Positions 38,481 to 50,585 of a DNA stretch of 64,000 nt are shown here, in pieces. Position numbers and translations under genes: made by a program. Location: contig NC_059479.1 in the NCBI RefSeq assembly GCF_018139145.2, forward strand, positions 5,084,001-5,148,000, read 5' to 3'. Each line of letters opens with the position of its first letter. The stretch's first letter is position 1. This stretch comes from Gymnogyps californianus (Eukaryota; Chordata; Aves; Accipitriformes; Cathartidae). The notes below the pieces were generated by a model. That model did not search any database. It was not told where the DNA came from and was given only the letters and a program-made list of their open reading frames with translations.

Positions 38481-40837
38481 TTTGAATAGTGGGAAGGGAT
38501 CAAAGAGACCAGAATATAGTTTCAGCAGCTTTCTGAATTTTACTTTAATTCAGTAGAGTCCAACTTACAAATCTCAGGTGATTTGACAGACTGCAAGTCT
38601 CTTATGCTTATGTATCTCTATATGACTTCATAAATCCTTCATATGTTTCTGCCCAAAAGTTTAAAACTTATACCTTAGTGACTGCCTTTAGATGAGAGTT
38701 ATTTATGGCTGTCAGTATTAAAAAAATGGGTTTAGTATGAAAAAAGAGACTCTTTGGCAAGACAGCTGAACTGTGAATGAGTCTTACGGATTCCTCCAAA
38801 CTCTAACTGATTATAATTTTTCAATGCAATATGGCTATAGGTGTGATATTTGAGGTCTTATGATTCAAAAAATGCTCTACAGTGCTAAGAAATTGAAACA
38901 TGACTTCAAGATGGGTGCATTTTTTTCTTTTTCTGTATATACTTTTTCCACATAGTGTTTAGTGGTTAGAAATGTAATTATTAAGTCCATATATTAACTG
39001 CTTTCAAGACCATATTCTCCACAAAAATAGCTATTGATCATATGACTAAATTAACATTCTTAACAGTAGAAACACTACTTCAGCAGTAGTGGGATGTAAA
39101 AAACAACAGTGGGATTATGTGGGGGAGAGAAGCTGCACTATGTAGCTGCTAAAGAAAGCACAGGAGTGCATGGGCCACCAGATGAAGACGTAGGTGAAGA
39201 TTAGGAATCCTGCAAGGGTCCTAAGATTTTAACAATATGCTGTCAGAAAGAATGATGATGGATGCCATGCCAGAGCTCAAAGAACTAGTAAGCCCAAGAT
39301 AAACATGAAAGACACTAGAGTTCAAAGCATGGCTGAAAATAGAGGGATTTCAGAAGCAACACCAGTTATAAGTGCTCCCCTTCCACCTATTTTGCAGGGG
39401 TTTTATTTGTTTTGTTTTAACCCAGATAAGTTTGCTGATCCAATTCACAACATGACTCCATAAACAGTTGTGTTAGTGTAACTGAGGGAGCACTACGCTG
39501 CAGCACAGCACAGAAACGAATGGCTCTGGATGTGATGGGAACTCATGCTGAAGTCATGAGATCGTCAAATGAGGGCTTCTCTTCCACCTCAAGGAAAGTG
39601 CAGCGTTGTTTTCATTGCCTGTGACAAGTGTTTGATCCGGAATATAGGGAAGCTGTAGCTTCATCTATAGCTGAAAGGTAATCTGAATTTAAACTCCACC
39701 ATGAGGACAAAAACCAAAGTTAGGAAAGAAAATTGCCAAGCCAAGTAAAACAATTTGGATTATGACAATAAAGCTTTAACCTGTTAAAAAACTGAAATCG
39801 TCTTACTCCCCTGATAGTGAAAATGCAAATGATTCTGTAACAAGCGGAACACAAAGAGCTCCTTGTCTCTTATTTGACTATCACAGAAACTGTACACAGC
39901 ACTTGAGAGGGTGTGAGTAGTTTCATTCCTTGCTGGTCCTCATAAGGAAACTCGATGCATTATCAAATGGACTTCCAGCCATGGCTCACCAGCAGAAAAC
40001 CTGTCTTAGAGATCTGCCGTATCTTATACATACATGCACAATTCCTATAGATTTCTGTGGGAAGGGTATAGGCCAAATTTAAGAGACAACAGCATCTGCA
40101 CAACTGTACAAGTGTGTCTAACACCTATGAAAAGGCAGATTCTGCTGTACTTATATTCTCAGCTCAGTTACACGATGACCTACTGAAGTTATAAAACCAC
40201 TTGAAATATTAAGAATGATCAAATCCCTAACTACAAATATCAGCATAATTTACGAAATGATTTACAAAAAGATAACAGAAGCATGGGATGTAGCACACCC
40301 TTTAACTGTGAAAACATCTGCAGTGAAGCACGTAAGAAATAATATACCAAAAAGCATAATTCATTTCTCTCTCTTCTCATGTTCTGGTTTTTAAATACAG
40401 TAACTTCAGTCCCCATTAGAAACTTCTCATTCCTCTTCCCTCAAATTAGCTGCCCAGTGCAGGCGAATTTCTTAGACCCAATCTCAAAGTTTTCACAACC
40501 TAGGTTGCTCATGATTTTTATAAAAACTTGCTTTAGTTCCAAGCCCTAAGCAAGTGTTTTCTGATCCTACACTTCTACTATTCCAGGATGAGTTTCCGTG
40601 GTTTGGAACCTTCTTTTCTACTGAGGCTTTCCCTGCAAGTCTAAATGAGCTTAGACTTCCGAGAAAGAGTTTATCCCTATTGGACCCATACAAGAGCAGG
40701 TGTTTGCAGAGACAAAGAACAGCCTTTTCCAAATGAGTTGGCATCGGAACACACTATTTTAGTCAACTGGAATACACTATTTTAGAATTCTTAGGTTAAA
40801 ATAGCAAAGCACTGAAAACCCACGATAACAGACTTAC

Positions 40838-40971
40838 CTCTCTGCTTCGCAGTAGCCATAATTTCCCAAATTTTGCTCCGAGCAGCCAGCTCCAAGTTAA
40901 GTTCTGGAGCAAACAGTGCCAGTTCAGTGGCCCTGTACTGTGTCCCACTGACCCGGAGCCTGGCCAGGATA
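40838..40971 (-). CDS. Internal coding exon (134 nt) of the same unidentified gene
   Basis: The donor is perfect (GAGAG then GTAAGTCTG) and the acceptor is CTCTGAGCTCCCAG. The exon is clearly more GC-rich than the intron around it. The chosen frame needs two bases from the previous exon, then reads ILARLRVSGTQYRATELALF and continues APELNLELAARSKIWEIMAT, ending AKQR plus one G (phase 1). The Ala/Leu/Glu-rich composition suggests alpha helices, for example helical-repeat or TPR-like packing; this is a composition guess, not a recognised domain. A second frame is also open across the exon, so the frame was decided by phase agreement with exons 63690-63799 and 36579-36628. The upstream intron would be about 22.7 kb and the downstream one 4.2 kb. 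The protein is not recognised. Confidence 0.68.
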
Positions 40972-42536
40972 CTGGGAGCTCAGAGTAAGCTGCAAAATCA
41001 ACCTAGATGCACGCTAAATTACCTGTGCTTAGTTTTATGCTCCCATGGCCAAGATTCCTCTTGGCACCAAAAGAAAAGTGTTCCTAGTTCATACTAAGCT
41101 GCATTTACTGCTGCAACTAGCAAAGTCTAACTTTATTGAAAGAGAGGGACCACAGAGGGCAATAAAGTAGCAAAAGACAGAGGTTAAAAGTCTGGAATTC
41201 GGACGACAAGATTTCACATTTATGATGCTCAAGTTGATCTTCGTATTTTGCTCATTTGTTAGTTCATTCATTAACTTTCACCTCATTTACAATATTTTAA
41301 TAACCAACATGAAAGAGACTAATGGTTTGCACTATGACAAAAGTATCAAAAATAATATGCATCTCTGGTTTTAATGTTTAATTTCCATGATTTCAAAGGC
41401 ATAAACTTTGTTAAAATCAGCCAAGACTTCACTGGATATTTTAACCATCTCGGTTTTAATTGCAATTAGTTATTAAGTGACAGAATTATCTTTGTATTTT
41501 CCTTACTGTCTAGGCAAAAATAATCTCTACAGTACTGAAGAAAAAACAATTTCAGTTTAGACCTCAAACAATAGATAATTTAATGTTTTAAATTCTTTCA
41601 AAGGAAACAAACTCCCAATAAATCAGATATTTTTCAACTTTAAATTGATTTACAATATTGTTCTGCTTTATTTGCTCTCTCCACATGGTTTCTTCTGTTT
41701 CCTCTTTCTATAGCACTTCTTTTTCTGACATGTAATTTCCTACTTGCTTTTATTTCACTCATTCTACTATTTTTTTCCATTATTTTTTCTATTATTTCAT
41801 CTTCCTTTCTGTTTGTCAATTTTATGCAGTTTTTTTAGTGTGGCTTAGTGTTCTGACATGCCTTTATTGTTGCATTTATTTTTATTTACTTTTTTGCTTT
41901 CATTGTTCTATAGATGAGACACTATGCCAAGTCAAATCCCTTTTCAAATTTTCTTTGAATAAAAGATGAGCTGCTCTGGAATCATTCCAGATGTAGCTGC
42001 CAAAATGAACTGGTCCAGCACAGCTTTCTTTGGATTATATTCCATGATAGTTTCACTACCACTCTAGCTGTAAGAGGAATACAAGAACTTTCACCATGAA
42101 TCTCTTTTTTTGTCATTTTTGGTACCTTTGATTATCTCAGTCTATTGTATTTCAGACTCAAAATTAAGTGGGAAAAAAGGCTTTCTTGTGCTGACTTCTG
42201 ACAAATACCTACCGATGGAGACCTTCAAAAAACAGTACTCGTGTGAACAGTAAAACCGAGGAAGACTGAATTCTTGCAGGTCTTGTCTGTTGGGATTCTC
42301 CCATGTCTACTGCTTTGGGGCGTTGGCTTTTTGTTTGTTTATTGCTTTTTGGTTTTTTTTTCTTTGTAGCACTTTTGTTTCCAACTTGTACAACCTGAAT
42401 ATTTTCATATTTCTGCCATTGTGTCAAACCTGTTTAAAATATGACAACAGATTCTAAAGTTTTGATTCAATACTCTTCTCGCCTTATCCAGTGCTTAATA
42501 TAATGCCTGGTAAATTGAACACTCCCGACATTCATC

Positions 42537-42575
42537 TTTTTTTTTATATATATATTTATATATATATATATATAT
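42537..42575. repeat. T-run and (TA)n microsatellite
   Basis: Nine thymines are followed by interrupted (TA)n. Confidence 0.9.
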
Positions 42576-45500
42576 GATTATTTTCAGTCCTGGCTTAAAA
42601 AAATCACTTATTCCATTTCAGATGGGCAGGATGGATTTTTTATTATAAACAGAGTAATCTTTCCAATAGTGTTAAAATACACGTAGTTGGATCAAAAAAA
42701 TCTTTATTTCTCATAGAAAAGGTCAGATCTGCATCTAAATATTTTGTTTAATAGCTGTAAACTACCTGTGAAATCTTATGGCACACCTGAATGAAAAGAC
42801 ATTACTTAAATGCTTACCATTGGAACTTGAATTATTAGACTAAATAAAGCTACCACAAGTACAAGATTTCCACTGTTATCACGGGTTTCTGAATGTCCGA
42901 CATGTTGATGAATCCCTCTGCACGTACCCAAACTATTATATCTACACAAAACCTGGAGGTATTTACTGTCTGTGTACAGATAAATTGCAGAATTCCTTTA
43001 ATGCGACATTTTTTATCGCTGCATCTCACTGATGGGCACAGAAATCTCTAACAAGATGTTTCTGTATCACGAAGCAGAGCCTGGTGTAGATGTCTGAACT
43101 GGCATGAACCCAACATAGTAGCACTGACCCAAGCAGGAAGTGTTGAACACATCTACCAAGCATACTTTATGTGGCTTATTTGTGCACGTGGAGGGAGTCT
43201 AACACTTCTAAGAAGCTATTCAACTGACTTTCACTTCTGCAGAAAGTACAACACATGTACAAGTGCCAGAATTACTTGGTGTGCACAGAACCACCACATA
43301 TGCACACCATGGGCCATTTATATATATTTTTCTCCCAGAAATTCCAGACTAAAATGGGTTAGTTGTACAAACACAAGTCTGATCTGTGCTCACAATCATA
43401 ACATCATCTGATACAAAACAGGTATACGGACATGTATTGCTGAAAGATTTTGTGGACTCTTGAACGTCAAATCCTATGTAGCCTCAGAAGCATAGCTCAG
43501 AAATAAAGAAATACCTGAGCTATTTTTGAGCTGTTCTCTTATCAAGGTAAAAAAACCCCTCACAATGCCACAGTAGCATTCTGCTTTGATTCTTAAGCAT
43601 GTATCACTGCAGGTACAGGCACTGCCTTGTTCAGATCTAGCTCAGTTATTTCTGCATGGCCCCACACTGACATAGCTTTACATCCTTACGCTATGGAACA
43701 TTCAAAGACTGATTTCCAAACGGTGTAATACAAGCTAATTACGTTTTCTTTTGCTGTACTTTCACTACAGAGACAATAATTTTCTTCTTTTGAGTTACTA
43801 TTTCCACTGCGGAGGTATCAATTTACTTTGGCTCTATCTTGTGCTATGTCATGTTGTGCAGACTTCTAATACCGTCGGTGAACTCTACGCCCATCAGTTA
43901 ATTTATCAACAGGACGAGTGCTCTCGGATGAACTGTACAGTTAGGGATCAAGCCAGTGGTTGCTCTAAACCTGAAGTGATAACCGGCTTTAAGAAAAAAA
44001 CAAAAGCAAAGCATTTGAATCCTACACTAATTCATTTGTACCTCTGCTATGCTGTGCTTTAATACCACTGAAAGCCACAATGAAAATTAATTGGTAACGC
44101 TCCATCACGAATGCCTCCAGGTGTGAGAAAGAGTACTAGCATAATGTCATTCCCAAGGTACTTCAGGAGAATAACACCACAGCTACTAGTCAGCAGAGCC
44201 AAATCTCCACAGTATTTAAAAACACTTCTTATTTAGATTTGGCGAACAGCTTCTTGGAAAGGAAAACACCAACTGTACTAGCAGCTTGTACCTGAATGTT
44301 TCTGAATCTATTCAGCCCACCTTTAATGAATAAAAATGTCAATCAATATATTTGTATGTTAGTTTTTGAAAAGCAAAACAGAGAAGAAAATTGGATGCAA
44401 GACAGTATTATGTTCACGAATGCAATTAACAAAGAACATCTATAAGCAGGAAATGCATCATGCATCAACACATAGCACTGACAGATATGAATGTGCACAC
44501 ATGGTATAATGTGATATAGAAATAAGTAGACGCATTCAAGTATGTATGCAGAAAGTAAAACAAATGTAGTAAAACAGAAACAAAAAGTCTCTGCACTTGA
44601 CTTTCCGTACTAAACCAAAACAAGGCGTATGTCTACATGACTTGAGGAAAAACACCTGGTAGCTTGCTTTTAGTCCGTTCTCATCACTTCTACCTTCTTC
44701 TCCAATGAAACTTACAGTCTCCCAGGTCACCAAAACCTGTTCTATCCTGTTCTAATCCTGGAAAATTTCTTCCCTTGGAAAAAGTACTTTTTGTATTTAT
44801 TTTTTAAACAAATGGAGAAATGAGTTCATCATCTCCAAGAAATGTGAAAGAAAGAAAACTAGTTTGTAGAGGAAAGCCATATAACACAACAAACTATGAG
44901 TACTGTTGTAATTAATTGCTGCATTTAAAACTGAGAAATTGAATATTATATTCTTGGTTAAGTTTTTATCTAGAGGAACTCTGAAATCTTCTCATTCATT
45001 TTTTAAAAAGTTCAGTAAAACATTAACTCTAGAAAAGTGCATTCCAATACTCCTGTGTTCACAATCGTGCATGTATTTTAGATGCCACATTCACTGCAAT
45101 GAAACACGACAGATGGTGCCACATTAGACAGACAACACACTTCCAGCAGGAGGAGCAGGAGGGATAAAACCCATTCGTTTTCTTCATTTTTTTGCGTATG
45201 GAAGACACACTTTTCAGAATGCAAATGGATCCCGTCTTCTGGGCTTCCACGTCCCAGATGCCTTTTCTTTATTTGGATTCAATACAACTATTAAGGCTTT
45301 CCACTGCATACAAGGAAGAAACTCTCATTCTTTTACATCCTTCTCTTTTTTGTTCTTCTCATCATACCTCTACCCAAGCGAGTAGTTATAGATAATGTAG
45401 GTTAGCAGACAAAGTTTATACGTATCCAAATTCTACTCTCCTAAGGCCATACTTCAACACATTGTTCATTTGTATTGTTCCCTAGATCACAAATAAATGC

Positions 45501-48415
45501 ATCGCAATAGGTTTTTGGTTGCCACTTGACTCCACCCGTTAGAAATACTAATTAAAAAGAAATATGCTACAGGATAAATGTAGTAATTTAACATGTTTCT
45601 TTCTACAAGCCAAGTATTTGAAGGATAGGTCGAGCACTTTCCTACTTACGGAATTTGACTTATGGGAATATCACCTCCTGTGATATTACTGAAGAAAGAA
45701 CATATAAAATGGTCTAACAGATTTATATGAATTTTTGTAGTGGCTCTGGCCATTATTGACATTCTTCAATTATCATTGACCTTTATGTTCTAGGACAAAT
45801 ACTATTCCCTGGAGTAGCCACTTAGAAGAAAATCTAATGTGCTGTTCCTGAACATGTCATTTTTATGCTACTTTGAAAAAAGAAATGCTGCTTAACCAGC
45901 TAATTGCAGAAATTGTATGTCATCTAATGATAGCTCTTCTCTCTAGGAAACCTACAGTAAATTAGCACTGCAAATGGGATGGGGCAATTCCACTGTTTTC
46001 TGGTAGACTGTAAATGATAGATGTTCCTGGCATCTAGAAACATTTTTACTTTGTTTCCCAAAACCCGTAAACTCATTAGCATCTCATCATATTCCTGAAT
46101 GCAAAACTCTGCAGCATGCACTGGACATCTGGGAAAAGCTGTAAAAGTAGATTAATCACTGCCTTGTTATGATACGGTGGAAACACAGGAAGGATCTCTC
46201 TACTCCTGACAACGATATTTTTGTTCTGTTCTTCTTAATCTTTAATCCTGTTCTCTATTCAAAGTAATGTTAACAAGATGCCTGTTTCTCATGCAGGACA
46301 CTTTCCAGGAAGAAGTGAATTCATCAACAGATGTTGCAAAACTGAGGTGGTGAGTTTTCTTTTTGTCACCACTGTATCTACAGTGATTTTTTTGCTAGAC
46401 ACGACCAGTCAGATAAGGGCCTTCTTTTGGCGTAACTAGCTAGGGCACGTGTAATCTTTCTTCAAGGAACACCCTGTGTCTTTACCATTGAACACAGGGA
46501 ACTCACTTGCCTGCCATAACCAGAATCAAGTTCCTGGATGGGCATTTATCTGTCACCTTCCATTGCAAACGACACAAGTATCAGAGGATTTGATTAATGA
46601 AGAGTATAAGGCAGAACCAATGCTGAGGTCTTAAGACAGAATAACAGCTAATAAAACTGTCTCTTTAAATATGCTTTCTACTCTGTTAAATGATATACCT
46701 GCTAGTAGTAACAGATCTTTTAAGTGACTTTTCAAATGACACCATCAGTTATCAATGAAAAAATGTTAGAAATAGCAGGCAGGAAGAAACTTTATCTACT
46801 AGATCCTGTCCACTGAGCTTTAGGTCCATTTCTGTATCATGCACAGAGAGTTTCTTATCAGAGGACCATATCCGCTGTTCCATTTCTGAGACTATATGCC
46901 AAAAGTTTATACAACACATTAATGTCCTTTATCTAAATACAGAATTTTCATTGTCAAATTATGCTCTAGATGGTCTTAAGAAATCATGAACTGGTTTCTG
47001 TTATGAAAAGTCACAATATTTTAAAATGTTACTGATGGGAACTGTGCATAGGAAGCAAAACCTGGGTCCAAGTTCTTTCAAAGCCTACACTATATTTTAA
47101 AACTTGTCAGACAATACTTGCAAATATATCTTTAAAGTGTATTTATCCAATTGTGGACCCAACCCACCCAAATATACTCTAAAGCTCTGGGCTATGCCCA
47201 GTCAGGCTTCTGGGATAGGGTTAAGAAGAGAAGTCAGAAAATGGTATCAGTTTGTATACATAACTGGGACCACAGTGAATTCACATATAGTGGAATCACA
47301 TGGATATGTACGTTGTGGAGCAAAGGCTTGAAATCTTTAAACTTTATTAAAATTTCCTAATAAACATTAAACAAGACAGAGTACCAAATATTATTTATCT
47401 AGTTCTTGATTCCAAATGGTAATCACATAATTACTAAAAATGGAAGGAAAGCCTGGTGGATGAATAAGAATATGAAATGATCTGTGATCTTGGAGGAAAC
47501 AACAGACAGCCAATAGCCCTGTCTAATTTACGCTAACTAAAATTTTACCATACTGTTGTTTCCTTACAGTCAAAACAGCTCACAAAAGTATCTCTTAGAG
47601 AAAGAAAAGACCCTCTCATTTTTTGACATGTTTATCTTTAAGACTTCAGCTTTAAATTCAGGAGACTTTAATTAAGTATCTAGAATTAGATACTGAGCAG
47701 AACTTATAGTCCAGTTCCTCCCACACACCACTCCTCCACATTAATCACTAGGCTATTTCAGCATACGCTTATCTTCACCTAAAGCAAACGTCCTGAAGGT
47801 ATTCTGTTGTTACAACTTAAGCTGTACAGCCAGAGCAAACTAGAAGCAAATCTCTAAACCTCAGAAGTTGACACTATTGAGGATCATCCTGGTATCATCT
47901 GCTTTAGTTTCAAGAATTATCACATTATTATCTGCACTAGCTTTAGTCTCCAAAATACCTGAAAGAAAAAGCCAAGAACGATCTTTGATGCTTGGGACAT
48001 ATGTGTACATAATACAAAAGCTTCCTTTTGTTTTAGAAAGGAAAGTAAGAAGACATCCCAGATGTGCTAAGGCTTTTTTTCCATTGTGGAAGGAAAAAGC
48101 AGAAGACATCTTCTCTCTCCTGAAAACCTGCTCATTGGTTAACACTGAACAGATATTCATTTATTTACCTAAATGGTGACCTGTTTCCAACTTCCGCTGA
48201 TTAAATAATAGCAGTGTTCATATGCTGCGTTTCTTAAATAAAAGGGAGTGTTCTTGGCCTCTTTCTTGGCCTGCAGAAAAACAAATGCTACACTTCCAAC
48301 ACATTGCTGAAACCCCCTGCTATCAGACTCCCATTTCTGCCCCAATTATTTAAATTAGTCTTGCAATTTGAGGTGATGCAGGAGTCTTCTATGCAAGTAC
48401 CAATTACAAAGAGAG

Positions 48416-48490
48416 AAAATGAGCCAGATCCACATCTGATGTACATTGAGCTACACCAATTTACACCAGATGAATATCTGACCTCAGAAC
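48416..48490. repeat. Possible ancient sauropsid interspersed repeat
   Basis: GAGCTACACCAATTTACACC within CCAGATCCACATCTG...AATATCTGACCTC resembles a sauropsid repeat with a GGAGTTACACCAGTGTAAAT-type core. It is diverged, and a 95-codon open frame over it is probably incidental. Confidence 0.35.
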
Positions 48491-49594
48491 CGTTAGATCC
48501 CAAACCTCTGTTTATGTGTTATAGAAAAATTGCACAAATCCCTGTTAAGTCAGTATGGTTATGTCCAGCAGATACTTTAAAAATAAAATAACAACTTTTT
48601 CATCAGATAATTTCAAAGAAAAGAGGCCAGTGATCAAAGAGATTTTCACCCAGTTTTACCTACACCTCTCCTTTCATACATGCAAATAAAAATACAAAAA
48701 TCAACAAACACACAACAGTGTCTAATTTTTAAATTACTGAAGAGCAATTTCGTATCGTAAAATAATTTTCAGAAATATCCTGATGAATAATTACTGTCAT
48801 ATTTATACAATGCAATTCAAATCAATAATATTACTGGAACTAGAAGCCAACATACTGCCCTCCGGTCACGCTAAATGCAACTTATTTTCCAAACTGCTGA
48901 AGTCAGAAGAACAAAGTTATTCCTTTATTAAAAGACCCTATTTTTACTAATTAGTGAATATAACAGCACCTGATTCTCATGTGTGTCTTTTTGAAGCAGA
49001 GAACTCTGATCCTCCAACAAAGTAAGGGAGGCAGACACTGTAATCATCAATTACATTGTCAGAGAGAGCAAATTACATATTAGCAACCAAACCCAAATAA
49101 GCTGAGGAAAACTGACACACAAAAGGAAACCGCTCCTTTCACTTGCTTCCCCTGCTGCAGAGATAAAACAGGAACTGATCTTTCATAATTTAAATTAAAA
49201 GTAGGAAGAAGGGAAAAAGCATGACATTCTGGGAACATTCTCCTTTGACTTGGATTATGCAAAGGATTTTACTCCCACATAAAATAGAGGTCACTCCTTA
49301 AAAGGTGGTAATATTTAAAATGTGTTCAACACTTCATAAGCATAGAGAAAGAGATGGTTTAGGCAAGAACATTTAAATAAAATACAAATTGATAAAAAAA
49401 CAGAGAAAAAAATAGAATATATACTTGCAGAGGGAAATACTCTGTTGCCTTTACATTATATATTTTTTCATTCCATAGGCAGTCCCATTTGACTGCAAAA
49501 AATTAGGTATTGCTCAGATTGAATAAATGATCTCAAGTGATCAGTGTCATCATCAGCCCATGTTTTACCTGCTTTCATTTTCAGAATACAGCTC

Positions 49595-50585
49595 TGTGGT
49601 GTATTCTACCACATGGCTGGACGCCAGCTGCCCACCAAAGCCGCTCTATCACTCCCCTCTTCAGCTGGACAGCGGAGAGAAAATATAATGAAAGGCTCGT
49701 GGGTCGAGATAAGGACAGGGAGAGATCACTCAGCAATTACTGTCATGGGCAAAACAGACTCGCCTTGGGGAAATCAGTTTAATTTATTACCAACCAAATC
49801 AGAGTAGAATAATGAGAAATAAAACCTAAAACTTAAAAAACACCTTCCCCCCACCCCTCCCTTCTTCCCAGGCTTAACTTTACTCCCAAATTCTCTACCT
49901 CCTCCCCCACCAGCGGCACAGGGGGACAGGGAATGGGGGTTGTGGTCAGTTCATCACACGTTGTTTCTGCCGCTCCTTCCTCCTCAGGGGGAGGACTCCT
50001 CACACTCTTCCCCTGCTCCAGCGTGGGGTCCCTCCCACGGGAGACAGTTCTTCACGAACTGCTCCAGCATGGGTCCCTTCCACGGGGTGCAGTCCTTCAG
50101 GAACAGACTGCTCCAGCGTGGGCTTCCCATGGGGTCACAGCCCCCTTTGGGCATCCACCTGCTCCAGCACGGGGTCCTCCACGGGCTGCGGGTGGAGATC
50201 TGCTCCCCGTGGACCTCCATGGGCTGCAGGGGGACAGCCTGCCTCACCATGGTCTTTCCCATGGGCTGCAGGGGAATCTCTGCTCCGGTGCCTGGAGCAC
50301 CTCCTCCCCCTCCTTCTTCACTGACCTGGGTGTCTGCAGAGTTCTTTCTCTCACATCTTCTCACTCCTCATTTCTGCTGCAGGTTTCCCCCCTGCTTCTT
50401 AAATCCATCATCTCAGAGGTGCTACCGCTGTCACTGATGGGCTCGGCCTTGGCCAGCGGCGGGTCCGTCTTGGAGCCGGCTGGCATCAGCTCTATCGGAC
50501 ATGGGGGAAGCTTCTAGCAGCTTCTCACAGAAGCCACCCTTGTAGCCCCCCCACTACCAAAACCTTGCCACACAAACCCAATACA
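49595..50585 (-). mobile_element. Solo LTR, 991 bp, avian ERVL-like family with internal minisatellite
   Basis: The plus strand begins TGTGGTGTATTCTACCACAT and ends CACACAAACCCAATACA, so the element is TG...CA on the minus strand. Flanking AGCTC and AGCTT look like a 5-bp target-site duplication with one change. Features include CTCGTGGGTCGAGATAAGGA, a GC-rich block of repeated CTGCTCCAGC units (50013-50310) and GGCTCGGCCTTGGCCAGCGG. The family is very common in bird genomes. Three overlapping open frames here (up to 194 codons at 49933-50517) are products of the GC-rich repeat and should not be called genes. It lies in the sense direction of the host gene. Confidence 0.95.
50013..50310. repeat. 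Minisatellite inside the LTR
   Basis: Seven degenerate units begin at about 50013, 50059, 50108, 50159, 50200, 50239 and 50280. Each starts CTGCTCC or a variant and contains a CACGGG/CATGGG core and a GGCTGCAG-like segment. Spacing is 39-51 bp. Confidence 0.85.

Larger units (their letters stand above)
36629..40837 (-). other. Intron, about 4.2 kb
   Basis: It holds an internally deleted LTR fragment (37598-37727), a 16-bp palindrome (37751-37766) and a conserved non-coding element candidate (38270-38480). The rest is unremarkable AT-rich sequence. Confidence 0.5.

Noticed and set aside
42837..42970. Open frames on both strands with plausible donors (GTAAGC on minus, GTATTT on plus)
   Set aside because: Both strands look equally coding, which showed that open stretches of about 40 codons are common here. 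There is no phase support.
45667..45687. Small hairpin AATATCAC-CTCCT-GTGATATT
   Set aside because: An eight-base stem is expected by chance in 64 kb, and nothing around it suggests an RNA gene.
49933..50517. 194-codon plus-strand open frame and two overlapping long frames
   Set aside because: It lies wholly inside the 49595-50585 LTR, in its GC-rich minisatellite. The peptide is repetitive and the frame is a by-product of the repeat.
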